Counted from the stretch's first letter, positions 54,582 to 62,938 are shown. The stretch: DNA of 64,000 nucleotides from Bacteroides sp. (GCA_015060735.1 SUXX01000002.1:1-64000); one strand, 5' to 3'. The notes: generated from the sequence alone by a model not told the origin. Numbers and translations are program-made.

Positions 54582-56267
54582 ATGAAAAGAGGAATTGCTT
54601 ATTTAAGAGTTAGTACTGAGTTACAAGACATTGAAAGACAGAAAAAGTTAATAGACGACTATTCCAAGAAAAATGGGATTGAAGTAGTTAAATGGATTCA
54701 GGAAAAAGAATCTGGATACAAGTCTAACAGAATAGGTTTATTGGAATTGATGCAATGTAATAATGATATGGCCGATATTGTTATTGTTGCTGATATGAGT
54801 CGTTTTTCAAGACAAGATGACCTTATACAAGTTGTATTCAACATTGCCACTGTACTACAAAATGGCCTTGATTTGGTGTTTATCAATAAACCTGACAAGG
54901 TTTATAAAGCAGACCAACAACTATCAATGACCGATACTATCATGCTCATAGTCGAGGCTTATAGTAGTGCTGTGGAACGTACAAGAATTGTGGAAAGATT
55001 GACTACACAAAAAGTTATCATGTTACAGAAAAATCCATATTCTTATTTTTACGGACATGTACATTTCGGGTATAGAGTTGTCGATAATCCTGACTTTGAC
55101 AAGAAAAAGGTAGATGGCAGAGTAGCCAAAAAGATATTAGTAGAAAATGAGGATGAAGTACAACTTATCAAAGAAATATACAAGATGTACATAGACGGAA
55201 AAACCATGTACGAAATAACAAGGTGGTTAAATGCCTCCAACTACACTTTTAGTTATGACTGGGTTAGGGAATTGTTGGGCAACAAGATTTATAAAGGTGA
55301 AAGATATTATGGAAAAGAAACATTTCATATCAAGCCCATTGTAGATTCAGAAACCTTCAATAAAGTTCAGGCTCTAAAAAAGAAGAACAGGGATCAGGCA
55401 CACAATCATCAAACAGCCTTCAATCCATTTAAAGGATTATTGCGTTGCGGCCATTGTGGAGGTACTTTTATGCAACAATTAAAGGATGAAAGATTGAAGG
55501 ATACAAGAAGTGTCTATATATGTAGAGGCAAAAGTTTAGTCAAGCACAAATTTGTAAAGGCTGATAAATGTATGTCGAGAAACATTCCAAAACAATGTGT
55601 ATGGGATGCTATGTTTTTGACATTTATTGATGAAATAGGTTTAGATTTCAGCAAACATGTAAAGCCCGCAGTCAAACATTTAAAGACTGAAATCGAAGAC
55701 AAGGAAATGGCATTGACGGCTATCCATAAACGTATAATAAAGAATGAAAAGGATATGGAAAAGATAGCAAGAACCTTGCTTGATTGTGATATTGAATCAC
55801 TGAAAAAAAGATACAAACAACAATATTTAGAGACAGAAAAGTCAAACAAAGAATTACAGGGACAGGTCATAAAACTCGAATCGGAAATCGCTGAACTTGG
55901 CTTGAAAATGGACAAATTGAACCAAACTTCCAACACAACCTGTTTAACCGAAATGGAAATTGCAGAACAATACAAGGCATATATTGACAAGGTTACAATA
56001 TATACGGTGGACAAGAAAAAGTTTTATCTCCTCATCCATTTCATATCAGGTCAGGAATTTGTAACTCTCTCTACTTTTACCAAGTATGATTCATGGACGG
56101 CCAAACTAACCAACGATTATAAATTGAATCCTGAAACATTGACTTGTACACGTATTAGCGATAACAAAGAATTCACTTTCATAGAATTGGAAGATATGGC
56201 CAAGAACAAGAAAATGTTTGTCATGTCAGGAACAGAGAAGCCTGTAAAGGGAGAGGGAAATTCTTAA
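54582..56267 (+). CDS. Large serine recombinase
   Basis: 561 residues from ATG 54582 (MKRGIAYLRVST; an ATG six codons earlier is less typical). Catalytic serine Ser11 lies in LRVSTELQD, with RFSRQDD near residue 73 in the resolvase domain. A recombinase domain (about 160-270) follows. A zinc-ribbon domain has CGHCGG near residue 292 with later Cys pairs, and a coiled coil spans about 370-455. Such enzymes integrate and excise mobile elements at att sites. The gene sits where GC-richer sequence changes to AT-rich, right after a repeat cluster, so it probably mobilised part or all of the island. Confidence 0.93.
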   Translation: MKRGIAYLRVSTELQDIERQKKLIDDYSKKNGIEVVKWIQEKESGYKSNRIGLLELMQCNNDMADIVIVADMSRFSRQDDLIQVVFNIATVLQNGLDLVFINKPDKVYKADQQLSMTDTIMLIVEAYSSAVERTRIVERLTTQKVIMLQKNPYSYFYGHVHFGYRVVDNPDFDKKKVDGRVAKKILVENEDEVQLIKEIYKMYIDGKTMYEITRWLNASNYTFSYDWVRELLGNKIYKGERYYGKETFHIKPIVDSETFNKVQALKKKNRDQAHNHQTAFNPFKGLLRCGHCGGTFMQQLKDERLKDTRSVYICRGKSLVKHKFVKADKCMSRNIPKQCVWDAMFLTFIDEIGLDFSKHVKPAVKHLKTEIEDKEMALTAIHKRIIKNEKDMEKIARTLLDCDIESLKKRYKQQYLETEKSNKELQGQVIKLESEIAELGLKMDKLNQTSNTTCLTEMEIAEQYKAYIDKVTIYTVDKKKFYLLIHFISGQEFVTLSTFTKYDSWTAKLTNDYKLNPETLTCTRISDNKEFTFIELEDMAKNKKMFVMSGTEKPVKGEGNS

Positions 56268-56272
56268 AAATT

Positions 56273-56310
56273 ATTTAGGGTGTATATTGAAATTGATATA
56301 CACCCTAAAT
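56273..56310. terminator. Perfect 15-bp inverted repeat after the serine recombinase
   Basis: ATTTAGGGTGTATAT (56273-56287) and its exact complement (56296-56310) around an 8-nt loop. T-runs are weak, so it may be a terminator or a recombination-related site. Confidence 0.6.
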
Positions 56311-56315
56311 AAAAT

Positions 56316-56347
56316 GTAACTGAATTAAACTGCTTATTATTGTTGTA
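56316..56347. repeat. 32-bp direct repeat, copy A
   Basis: GTAACTGAATTAAACTGC plus TTATTATTGTTGTA, identical to copy B 238 bp downstream; similarity continues past the end (GGATTTTAAAT). Confidence 0.85.
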
Positions 56348-56879
56348 TTTAGTAGGATTTTAAATTTTTAAAATACAATACTGGGACATAAACAACAATT
56401 ACACTATATTTAATCGTAAATTTAGGTTCATTGAACATTGAAATATCATTTAACAAATCATAGAAACGAGATAAAAACATTAAAATTTTTATGAAAATCC
56501 AGTCCTTTTTATTGCTTTTTTAAGAAATATAGAAGAATCAACACACTAAAAACGTAACTGAATTAAACTGCTTATTATTGTTGTAGTTGTAGGGATTTTA
56601 AATATAAAACTTTCCAAAACCACAGTTAATATCTACATTCAAATAATATCTTATCATTTAAATTTCATTATCCACTCTATTTATACTTTATATGAGAACA
56701 AACCTTAAATAGTCTGGATTTATCCGAATAAAAAAACTATTATAAACAACCACTTAAAAATCGTAAAACACTATTAATCATTCATTTATTAAAATAGTTT
56801 AAAGGTTTTGCAAGGAATTTTCAGGCAAAACAGGATTTGGTATAATTGCAGCAAACAAACTTATTAAATATCAGCAATT
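56348..56879. other. AT-rich region without recognisable gene
   Basis: Very AT-rich, with no credible reading frame. It contains direct repeat copy B and a weak -7-like TATAATTG at 56841-56848 before the next gene. Confidence 0.6.
56554..56585. repeat. 32-bp direct repeat, copy B
   Basis: Identical over 32 bp to copy A at 56316-56347. The pair may be ends of nested elements, iterons for a binding protein, or a simple duplication. Confidence 0.85.
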
Positions 56880-57281
56880 ATGAAAGAAAAGGAAGAAAAG
56901 TGGTTGGAATTCATCAATGCCAACAAAGAAAGTTACTTTGAAAGTGTAGGACAGAATGAAAAGAGAGTAAAGACCTTTAATAGTTGGAGTGTTCAGAAAC
57001 AATATCTGCACTTAAAAAGATTTCTAAAAATTAAAACACCTCAATTCAGAAAAACAGAGTTTGTAAAACAGACACTGAGAAACCTTGAAAGGATAAAATC
57101 TGCACTGATAGTAAAAGATGAGTTCGGATTGTTGAACTATGATGAATATACCAGTTTGACAAACAAGGTGGATGAAGTTCTTGAAATCATTTCAGGTTAT
57201 AAGAACAAGCTGAAAGAAATCAAAAAGACGACTCTTCAAAAACAGCTTGAAGTGTTACAGACAGAAATGAAATCTCTTTAA
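56880..57281 (+). CDS. Unrecognised helical protein before the tyrosine recombinase
   Basis: 133 residues, rich in Lys and Glu, predicted mostly helical with a coiled-coil-like C terminus (EIKKTTLQKQLEVLQTEM). I do not recognise the family. Ten bases separate it from the recombinase gene. Its first 60 residues (NSWSVQKQYLHLKRFLKI) could resemble a SAM-like core-binding domain that the short recombinase lacks, so it might supply that function as a separate protein (speculative). Confidence 0.6.
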   Translation: MKEKEEKWLEFINANKESYFESVGQNEKRVKTFNSWSVQKQYLHLKRFLKIKTPQFRKTEFVKQTLRNLERIKSALIVKDEFGLLNYDEYTSLTNKVDEVLEIISGYKNKLKEIKKTTLQKQLEVLQTEMKSL

Positions 57282-57291
57282 TGTATAGATT

Positions 57292-57879
57292 ATGTGTTTG
57301 AGAAATAGCTATAATGTTTCTGATTATGTGAATTGGGATTCTCTTATCAATCTAATCAGAAAATTGTACGATGACAGAAATTACAGGATTAGTCTTCTTG
57401 TTGGGTGTGGTTGTTTTTTCGGATTAAGAATATCAGATATTCTAACATTGTGTTGGAATGATATTCTTGACAAAGAAAAGTTGGTGGTTGTTGAAAAGAA
57501 GACCAAGAAAAGACGTGAAATATTGATTAATCCTCAATTAAAGAAACATATCAAACTTTGCTATGATGGACTTAGTTGTCCTGAAAAGGATGAGAAATGT
57601 TTCCTTTCACAGAAAAAATGTGTGTATTCAGTTCAACGAATTAATGTAATTCTGAAAGAAATCAAAGAAAAGTACAACTTGAAAGTACAGCATTTTTCGA
57701 CACATAGTCTAAGAAAGAGTTTTGGTAGAGAAATAGTAGAGAATGCCGGTCAAGATGCAGAGTTTGCACTCATCAAACTAAGTGAATTGTTCAACCATTC
57801 AAATACGGCTGTAACAAGAAGATATTTAGGACTAAGGAAAGAAGAACTGCTTGAAACTTACAATCTGTTAAGATTTTGA
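57292..57879 (+). CDS. Short tyrosine recombinase (catalytic domain only)
   Basis: 195 residues covering essentially only the catalytic domain. The residues are complete: Arg46 in FFGLRISDIL, a lysine in the KKTKKRRE beta-hairpin, His138-x-x-Arg141 in THSLRKSFG, His169 in LFNHSN and the nucleophile Tyr178 in RRYLGL. The N-terminal arm- and core-binding domains (about 100 or more residues) are absent. It could be an integrase or an invertase/resolvase. A structured intergenic region follows directly. Confidence 0.82.
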   Translation: MCLRNSYNVSDYVNWDSLINLIRKLYDDRNYRISLLVGCGCFFGLRISDILTLCWNDILDKEKLVVVEKKTKKRREILINPQLKKHIKLCYDGLSCPEKDEKCFLSQKKCVYSVQRINVILKEIKEKYNLKVQHFSTHSLRKSFGREIVENAGQDAEFALIKLSELFNHSNTAVTRRYLGLRKEELLETYNLLRF

Positions 57880-57911
57880 AGTAATAAAGAAACAAAAATC
57901 CATTAAATTTG

Positions 57912-57919
57912 TAGCTTTG
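57912..57919 (+). promoter_or_regulatory. -7 element TAGCTTTG
   Basis: Perfect TAnnTTTG just after the recombinase stop. Transcription from here would include CAGCTCACA at 57930-57938, which can pair with TGTGAGCTG at 58122-58130. Confidence 0.4.
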
Positions 57920-57964
57920 TAAAAAATAGCAGCTCACAGAGAATGTTTTTAGCTGAATATTTCC

Positions 57965-57972
57965 TATATTTG
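57965..57972 (+). promoter_or_regulatory. -7 element TATATTTG for the structured RNA
   Basis: Perfect TAnnTTTG; a start near 57979 would begin the RNA just before its first hairpin. The -33 match is poor. Confidence 0.5.
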
Positions 57973-57978
57973 CATCGT

Positions 57979-58205
57979 TACATTATCGTAGCAGACATAT
58001 TAGGAAAGCGTTTAGCTTTATTCCTTAAAGATGAATCTCGACAATTCATAGCATAATAGGAATAGTTCAAAACGTTCTCCTTTGGTTGTCATATATGTAC
58101 TCCAACATATACAGCCAAAGGTGTGAGCTGTTTTTTCTATCCATTATGCAGGCAGTCGAGAGCCTATCTTTAGGAAAGAATTTACAGGCTCACACTTTCT
58201 TTTTA
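57979..58205 (+). ncRNA. Candidate rod-shaped structured RNA, 6S-like
   Basis: A long imperfect dyad: TTCCTTAAAGAT (58021-58032) pairs with ATCTTTAGGAA (58166-58176), CTCGAC (58037-58042) with GTCGAG (58155-58160), and GCATAAT plus GG/ATAG (from 58051) with CTATCCATTATGC (58137-58149). Inside these is a hairpin CCTTTGG...ATATGT / ACATATACAGCCAAAGG (58079-58121). Between the outer stem and the hairpin lies an asymmetric bubble. A small 5' hairpin (AGGAAAGC ... GCTTTATTCCT) precedes. The rod with a central bubble and about 200-nt length is like 6S RNA, but no family match is claimed. A T-rich run follows at 58196-58205. It could instead be a leader of the next gene. Confidence 0.5.
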
Positions 58206-58244
58206 TGTTATTCATTATTGAATTAACCTTAAAAAGAAAAGTAT

Positions 58245-59126
58245 ATGGATTTTTGTAACGGTTTCCCTGTTAATGGCAATTCTTTCAAACAGCAAATTAT
58301 TGATTTGTTGTATAGAGACCTTTTCAACATTCAAAGTAACGGTTGTTTAGAGGAATGGTATGATTTAATGACAAATAATGTCAACAGCTCCAATAATGGA
58401 TGGAATAACATTGTACCTAAACCTATAAACGGTATAATAAATGTTGACCCCAAAAAGAAAGATGCATTATTTGAATGTAACAAAAATCTATTCCAATCCT
58501 CATCCATTGCACCTTTATTTTCTTATACTTGTTTAGGTCATGATGTACCTGTTTGGATGAGTAACGGAAATATCGAAAACATGATTAGAATCATGATTGT
58601 TTCGCAAGACCCGTTAAGGAACAGAGGTATAAACGGAAAAATTCTTTTTTCTTCTCCTTTTGGCATACATTGTCATGATTATCGAAATAAGAAGAATGAA
58701 AGTTTGATGAAGATTTTACAAGGTCTGTGGAAAGACAATAAGATTGTTTTCTACCTTACAGACTTCAACAAACTTTACATACAAAGTGGTGGTAATGAAA
58801 CCTCAATCCAAACATTGAACAGGCAACATCCTACAATAGTACAAAATTTCAAGTCTATATTGGATAAAGAAATTGATTTGTTCAAGCCTAATTTAATTGT
58901 TACTTTGGCAGACTATACCTCAAATAATCTTTTAGGTAGAGCAATCAACACAGAAAACCGATTCAAGAAGCATACTTATAATGGAATTGATGTCTTGCCA
59001 ATGTATCATATTGCTGAAGGTCGTGTTGCCATATACAGAAAAAAGAAATATATTGAGGTGAATACGATGGGGAAATATGCCGATTGGATAGATTGGTATA
59101 TTGATGAAATTTCACAATGTCTTTAA
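58245..59126 (+). CDS. Uracil-DNA-glycosylase-superfamily-like protein
   Basis: 293 residues, no close family recognised. Several stretches match UDG-superfamily positions: MIVSQDPLRN (like motif GQDP) near residue 119, FYLTDFNKLY near residue 168, PNLIVTLADYTSNNLLG near residue 220 (like the xIVTLGxxA strand), and LPMYHIAEG near residue 248 in the place of the HPS loop. The glycosylase call is an inference from this order and spacing. It may bind or cut modified bases, as some phage-defence glycosylases do. It is directly downstream of the structured RNA candidate, and the next gene starts 15 bp later. Confidence 0.5.
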   Translation: MDFCNGFPVNGNSFKQQIIDLLYRDLFNIQSNGCLEEWYDLMTNNVNSSNNGWNNIVPKPINGIINVDPKKKDALFECNKNLFQSSSIAPLFSYTCLGHDVPVWMSNGNIENMIRIMIVSQDPLRNRGINGKILFSSPFGIHCHDYRNKKNESLMKILQGLWKDNKIVFYLTDFNKLYIQSGGNETSIQTLNRQHPTIVQNFKSILDKEIDLFKPNLIVTLADYTSNNLLGRAINTENRFKKHTYNGIDVLPMYHIAEGRVAIYRKKKYIEVNTMGKYADWIDWYIDEISQCL

Positions 59127-59141
59127 ATTAGGAGGTTAATT

Positions 59142-59549
59142 ATGGCTTTTGACTTTGAAGACGAAAAAGTAGGTGTTGGTGAATACATTGCATCACTTAA
59201 ACGCATACATGAAAATTGTATAAAACTGGAGGATAATTTTAGTGAATTAAAAAGGTATAAAACTGATGGTATATGGGATAGAAAGTTCCAAGAAGTGGTT
59301 TATGGGGAAGTTCTATTTTATATTCTGAAAGATAAATCCTTGTATGAAAAAAATGAGGCAGTCCAAGAAAAACTATTAGTTCTTTCTACCAATATTGAGG
59401 ATATGAACAATGATGAATTAATGTCTGCTTTAAAAGATTTGGATGATGTTGTTACTGCTCTTGGTTTAGGGCAAATAAAAAACTCAAGTTGGACTTATCA
59501 TGATTTGTTGGGATTGGCTATTTCTAAAAGATTGGATTTATTATTTTAG
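59142..59549 (+). CDS. Small acidic protein, unrecognised
   Basis: 135 residues, mostly helical and acidic, no motif I can name. A ribosome-binding-like GGAGG at 59129-59136 precedes the ATG. It lies in an apparent operon with the glycosylase-like gene. Confidence 0.65.
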   Translation: MAFDFEDEKVGVGEYIASLKRIHENCIKLEDNFSELKRYKTDGIWDRKFQEVVYGEVLFYILKDKSLYEKNEAVQEKLLVLSTNIEDMNNDELMSALKDLDDVVTALGLGQIKNSSWTYHDLLGLAISKRLDLLF

Positions 59550-59588
59550 GTAAATATACATACAGAATAACTATTAAAAATTATTACC

Positions 59589-60167
59589 ATGGAAATAAAT
59601 GATGAAAAATTGTTCAATGAGGAACAGAATGAAAATCTTGTTAGTTTTACCGTAAAAAATACAGGTTTGGAAAACTACGATGGTTGTGATGAAGAAGTCA
59701 ATGAACTTGACTATGAAGAAGAAGAATATGATTTTGATAGTTGGGAAGATGAAGAGGACTTCATTATCAGATTGAACAAATTGGGAAAAAACACCATTTT
59801 GTCATTTCAAGTATGCGAATATCATAGTGCCGACAAGTGGCAAATATTCGATTCCGCGGATATTTCATTGAAAGACAATAAAGCTTTGCTTCGTTTGAAC
59901 GGCTCAATTAAAGTTGAAATGTGGGATGGACCTGAAAACATCCAACATTTATTTAAGTATTTGAGTGAAACAGTAATTGAATCAGGAATTTTCATTCATT
60001 CAGAAGATGATGATTTAGAATTAGATAAATGGTGTACAATTACTTTAGGAGTTTTGATAGATAAGGATTTTATGTTCTTTGAAACCGTAAATCGGTATAT
60101 GAAATTAATAGGAGACTTGGAAACGAAAGCAAGACAAAAATTACATAACAAGATTAAGTGTTGTTGA
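59589..60167 (+). CDS. Highly acidic protein, unrecognised
   Basis: 192 residues. The first ~60 are dense in Asp/Glu (ELDYEEEEYDFDSWEDEED), then a beta-rich half with NTILSFQVCEYHSADKW. Such charge is seen in DNA-mimic and other regulatory proteins, but there is no direct evidence for that here. It belongs to the same run as the two genes before it, 39 bp after the previous stop. Confidence 0.65.
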   Translation: MEINDEKLFNEEQNENLVSFTVKNTGLENYDGCDEEVNELDYEEEEYDFDSWEDEEDFIIRLNKLGKNTILSFQVCEYHSADKWQIFDSADISLKDNKALLRLNGSIKVEMWDGPENIQHLFKYLSETVIESGIFIHSEDDDLELDKWCTITLGVLIDKDFMFFETVNRYMKLIGDLETKARQKLHNKIKCC

Positions 60168-60257
60168 TTCTATTAAAAAACAAATTAAAAAGGATACATT
60201 TAAAAGAGAATACCGAAACGCTTGAAAGGAAGTAGGTCTACCAATAAAAAGATTAAT

Positions 60258-61748
60258 ATGAAGAAGATAATTATTTCCCTAATTGCTTTATGTTTTGTAT
60301 TGCATATAAAAGCTCAATACAATGAGGAATATATTAAGGATTTTTTAAATGTTGCTAACAAAATAGAAAACTCAGAATGTCGTTATATCAGAAATAACGG
60401 TGTTCTGAAAAGAGGATGGGTTGATAGAAATACCAACGAATTGAACGGACCATGTTATGTTGATTGTGGTTATTACAAGTCTAAAGATGGTTTTTTCTAC
60501 AAAAATAAACTAAGTGGATATGGGACCTATGTTGACACGAATGTTAATATAAAAGGATTTTGGCATAATGATGAAATAGACGGATATGTTTATATTAAAT
60601 ATTTTATTGAAAATTTCAAACATAGACAAGCATACTATTATGGATATTGGAAGAATGGTGAACCAATAGGATTAGCGACTTTTGGGGTGATAGGTTCGTT
60701 TGAATCTAACTATATAACAATACCTGAATCAGGGTTTATAAAAAGTGATGGTTCGTTTGTTGCTTTCAAGGATTCTCTTGTCATGGCTTACGCGAAACAA
60801 AAACAGCCAAATTTTGTAAAAGAAGTAATAGCAAGACCTATGCATGGTAGAGATTATTATGGTGGATATAGTAATGGAAAGTTGAACGGATATGGCTTGT
60901 TTGTTTTTGAAACGAAAGACATGTTAGAAAGTGGAATAGAGAGCAATTATGAAACAGGATTTTCCGTGAATGATTCCATTCGCTTTTTACAAGCAGTACG
61001 AACTGAAATGAATGATCCTTACAACCGATATGGCGAGAGCAAATATTTGGTAAATAGAAAGTATCATTATGAAAAATTTGAAACAAACTCTCAAAACATT
61101 TACATTAATGAATTCATAGAAATCCATCCAGAATTTAAAAAATATGAACATACTCTTATTGATGAGAAAACAGGTGGGGCAGATGTATTTTATGGTAAAG
61201 AGAATAGATTCCATCAATATAAGACGAGCCGTTTTAATGTAAAAGATGGATATGAACTATTACATTATGTAAGCAATGTAAGTTTAGTTTTATGGAAAAA
61301 CGGAGAAATGAAAGAATTTTGGTGTATGGATGGTAGTGGTGGATATGTACATGTAATTGTTGATAATAAAAGAATAAATGGGAAAACTACTTTTTATCAT
61401 GGCACAGGTATCTATGTAACCGACAATAAATTGTATAATGGTGTTAAATGTCGTGTAAATATGAGTAGTGATAATACCCAATATGAAGTATTTGCAGATG
61501 TTTTAAATTCGACATCATATAAGAATTTAACAAACGGCGAGTTGATTAATGCAGAAAAGATTGCCAATGTAACAAATAAAGCCAAAGGTATAATTGATAA
61601 GTTCTATAAGTTTGATTACAATCATGAAGCCCCTAATTATCCAGATTGGGAATATTGGGGTATGAATTATTCAACACAATTAAATAGAGGATTTGACATG
61701 TCGGTTCCTATCAAAGAAGCTGAAAGTCGATTTAATCAAAATAAATGA
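60258..61748 (+). CDS. Secreted MORN-repeat-like protein
   Basis: 496 residues from ATG 60258, giving a clear Sec signal peptide (MKKIIISLIALCFVLHIKAQ). The body has several MORN-like units of the form GxGxY/F and NGxxxGxxxF: GYGTYVD, KNGEPIGLATFG, SNGKLNGYGLFVFE. The second half (about 270-490) is not recognised. Periplasmic or surface location is expected; function is unknown. The 12-codon upstream extension is not signal-like. Confidence 0.7.
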   Translation: MKKIIISLIALCFVLHIKAQYNEEYIKDFLNVANKIENSECRYIRNNGVLKRGWVDRNTNELNGPCYVDCGYYKSKDGFFYKNKLSGYGTYVDTNVNIKGFWHNDEIDGYVYIKYFIENFKHRQAYYYGYWKNGEPIGLATFGVIGSFESNYITIPESGFIKSDGSFVAFKDSLVMAYAKQKQPNFVKEVIARPMHGRDYYGGYSNGKLNGYGLFVFETKDMLESGIESNYETGFSVNDSIRFLQAVRTEMNDPYNRYGESKYLVNRKYHYEKFETNSQNIYINEFIEIHPEFKKYEHTLIDEKTGGADVFYGKENRFHQYKTSRFNVKDGYELLHYVSNVSLVLWKNGEMKEFWCMDGSGGYVHVIVDNKRINGKTTFYHGTGIYVTDNKLYNGVKCRVNMSSDNTQYEVFADVLNSTSYKNLTNGELINAEKIANVTNKAKGIIDKFYKFDYNHEAPNYPDWEYWGMNYSTQLNRGFDMSVPIKEAESRFNQNK

Positions 61749-61768
61749 TTTGATTAAATTAATAAAGA

Positions 61769-62560
61769 ATGTTTGTAAAAATAACACCCCTAATAGAAAT
61801 TCATTATCCTGAAAATGAGGAAGAAGTGAAAAGGTTTGGCTTCGGCAATCTTTCCACTTTTTCCCTTTTCGGAAATACTTTACTTGTCATTAATACCCAA
61901 TCAGATTGGGGCTATTTCTTGAAATCAGAATATGACATTGAAGCCTCTAAATGGGAATATTTCTGTCATAAAAGGGATAAATCTGAAAACTCATTGATAG
62001 ATTTTGTGGATGCTTGTAAAGAAATCAACCACATTATAAATTCTGATATTCTTTCTTTTCTCAACAATCCATTACCCATTTTACTTGAATTGTTGAATAA
62101 TGGTTGTAAGGATGTAAGTCTTTACAGAAAATTAGGTGAAGTGTACAGAAAGAAATCCCAATTTAAGGATGCCTACCATTATTATTTGATTGCTGCAAAT
62201 ATGGACGATATGCTTGCACAATTTGAACTTGCTGAATTATATTCCAATCCAAAATCCAGCTTCTACAACTTGAATGAAGCCGTTAAATGGCACCAAAAAG
62301 CGGCAATTTCAGGCTGTCAGGAATCTATGTTTTGGTTGGGAAAGTTCTACTATGAGCCTGAAAATGCTTGTAGGGATGTGTTTAAATCCATTCAATATTT
62401 GGAGAGTTTAGATAATGGATATGACTTCTTGGACGGTCCATATATGGCCGAGCATTGTATGATGCAGACTTCCATAATGTTGGAATATCTTTACAGAGAA
62501 ATTGGAAATCTTGAAAAGTCAGACTATTATCAGAAAATCAATGAAGCAATATTTGATTGA
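61769..62560 (+). CDS. Sel1/TPR-repeat protein with an N-terminal domain shared with the next gene
   Basis: 263 residues. The first ~100 form a small domain (IEIHYPENEEEVKRFGFGNL ... NTLLVINT ... DACKEINHI ... LNNPL). Sel1-like helical repeats follow from about 110 to 210 (AYHYYLIAANMDDMLAQFELAELYSNP and KWHQKAAISGCQESMFWLGKFYYEP are typical units, read as overlapping stretches). No signal peptide is seen. Function is unknown; protein-protein contact is likely for the Sel1 part. Confidence 0.72.
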   Translation: MFVKITPLIEIHYPENEEEVKRFGFGNLSTFSLFGNTLLVINTQSDWGYFLKSEYDIEASKWEYFCHKRDKSENSLIDFVDACKEINHIINSDILSFLNNPLPILLELLNNGCKDVSLYRKLGEVYRKKSQFKDAYHYYLIAANMDDMLAQFELAELYSNPKSSFYNLNEAVKWHQKAAISGCQESMFWLGKFYYEPENACRDVFKSIQYLESLDNGYDFLDGPYMAEHCMMQTSIMLEYLYREIGNLEKSDYYQKINEAIFD

Positions 62561-62897
62561 CAAAATAACCATTCTATACCCTACATGTTATGAAGATATC
62601 AAACATTTAGGATTAGGGGATATAGTAAAGGAGTTCATTTTAGATGATGAACAAATAGACTATTTTGAATATGCGAATACCCTGTTTGTATGTAATGGAA
62701 ATTTGCCACCCAATAACGAACATTCTATTTTGTGTATCTACAAAGCCTGTTTTGGCGGTATATATTGCTTTACAAAAAATAGAAATTTGATAGGATTGGA
62801 ACATGCTTGCAATGAAATCGAATATTACGGACACTTTAACCTTTATCCATATATAGAAGAAATATCTAACCCCTTAAATGCTTGGGTTGATGAATGA
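62541..62897 (+). CDS. Short paralogue of the upstream gene's N-terminal domain
   Basis: 118 residues from ATG 62541, overlapping the previous gene by 20 bp; ATG 62502 is an alternative. It repeats the features of the first domain of the upstream gene: ITILYPTCYEDIKHLGLGDI, NTLFVCNG, EHACNEIEYY and SNPLNAW, in the same order, without Sel1 repeats. This suggests a duplicated small domain. Function is unknown. Confidence 0.65.
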   Translation: MKQYLIDKITILYPTCYEDIKHLGLGDIVKEFILDDEQIDYFEYANTLFVCNGNLPPNNEHSILCIYKACFGGIYCFTKNRNLIGLEHACNEIEYYGHFNLYPYIEEISNPLNAWVDE

Positions 62898-62938
62898 CGT
62901 TCTATGTCCATTTTTATTTACTTATAAAACTATTATAA

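Noticed and set aside
56694..56750. Similarity of ATGAGAACAAACCT at 56693 to the start of the NagB/PIG-L gene at 52298
   Set aside because: A 14-bp match is expected a few times by chance in 64 kb, and the continuation is weak and full of stops.
57979..58205. Retron-type non-coding RNA
   Set aside because: No reverse transcriptase gene lies nearby, and the fold is one long rod rather than separate msr/msd stems.
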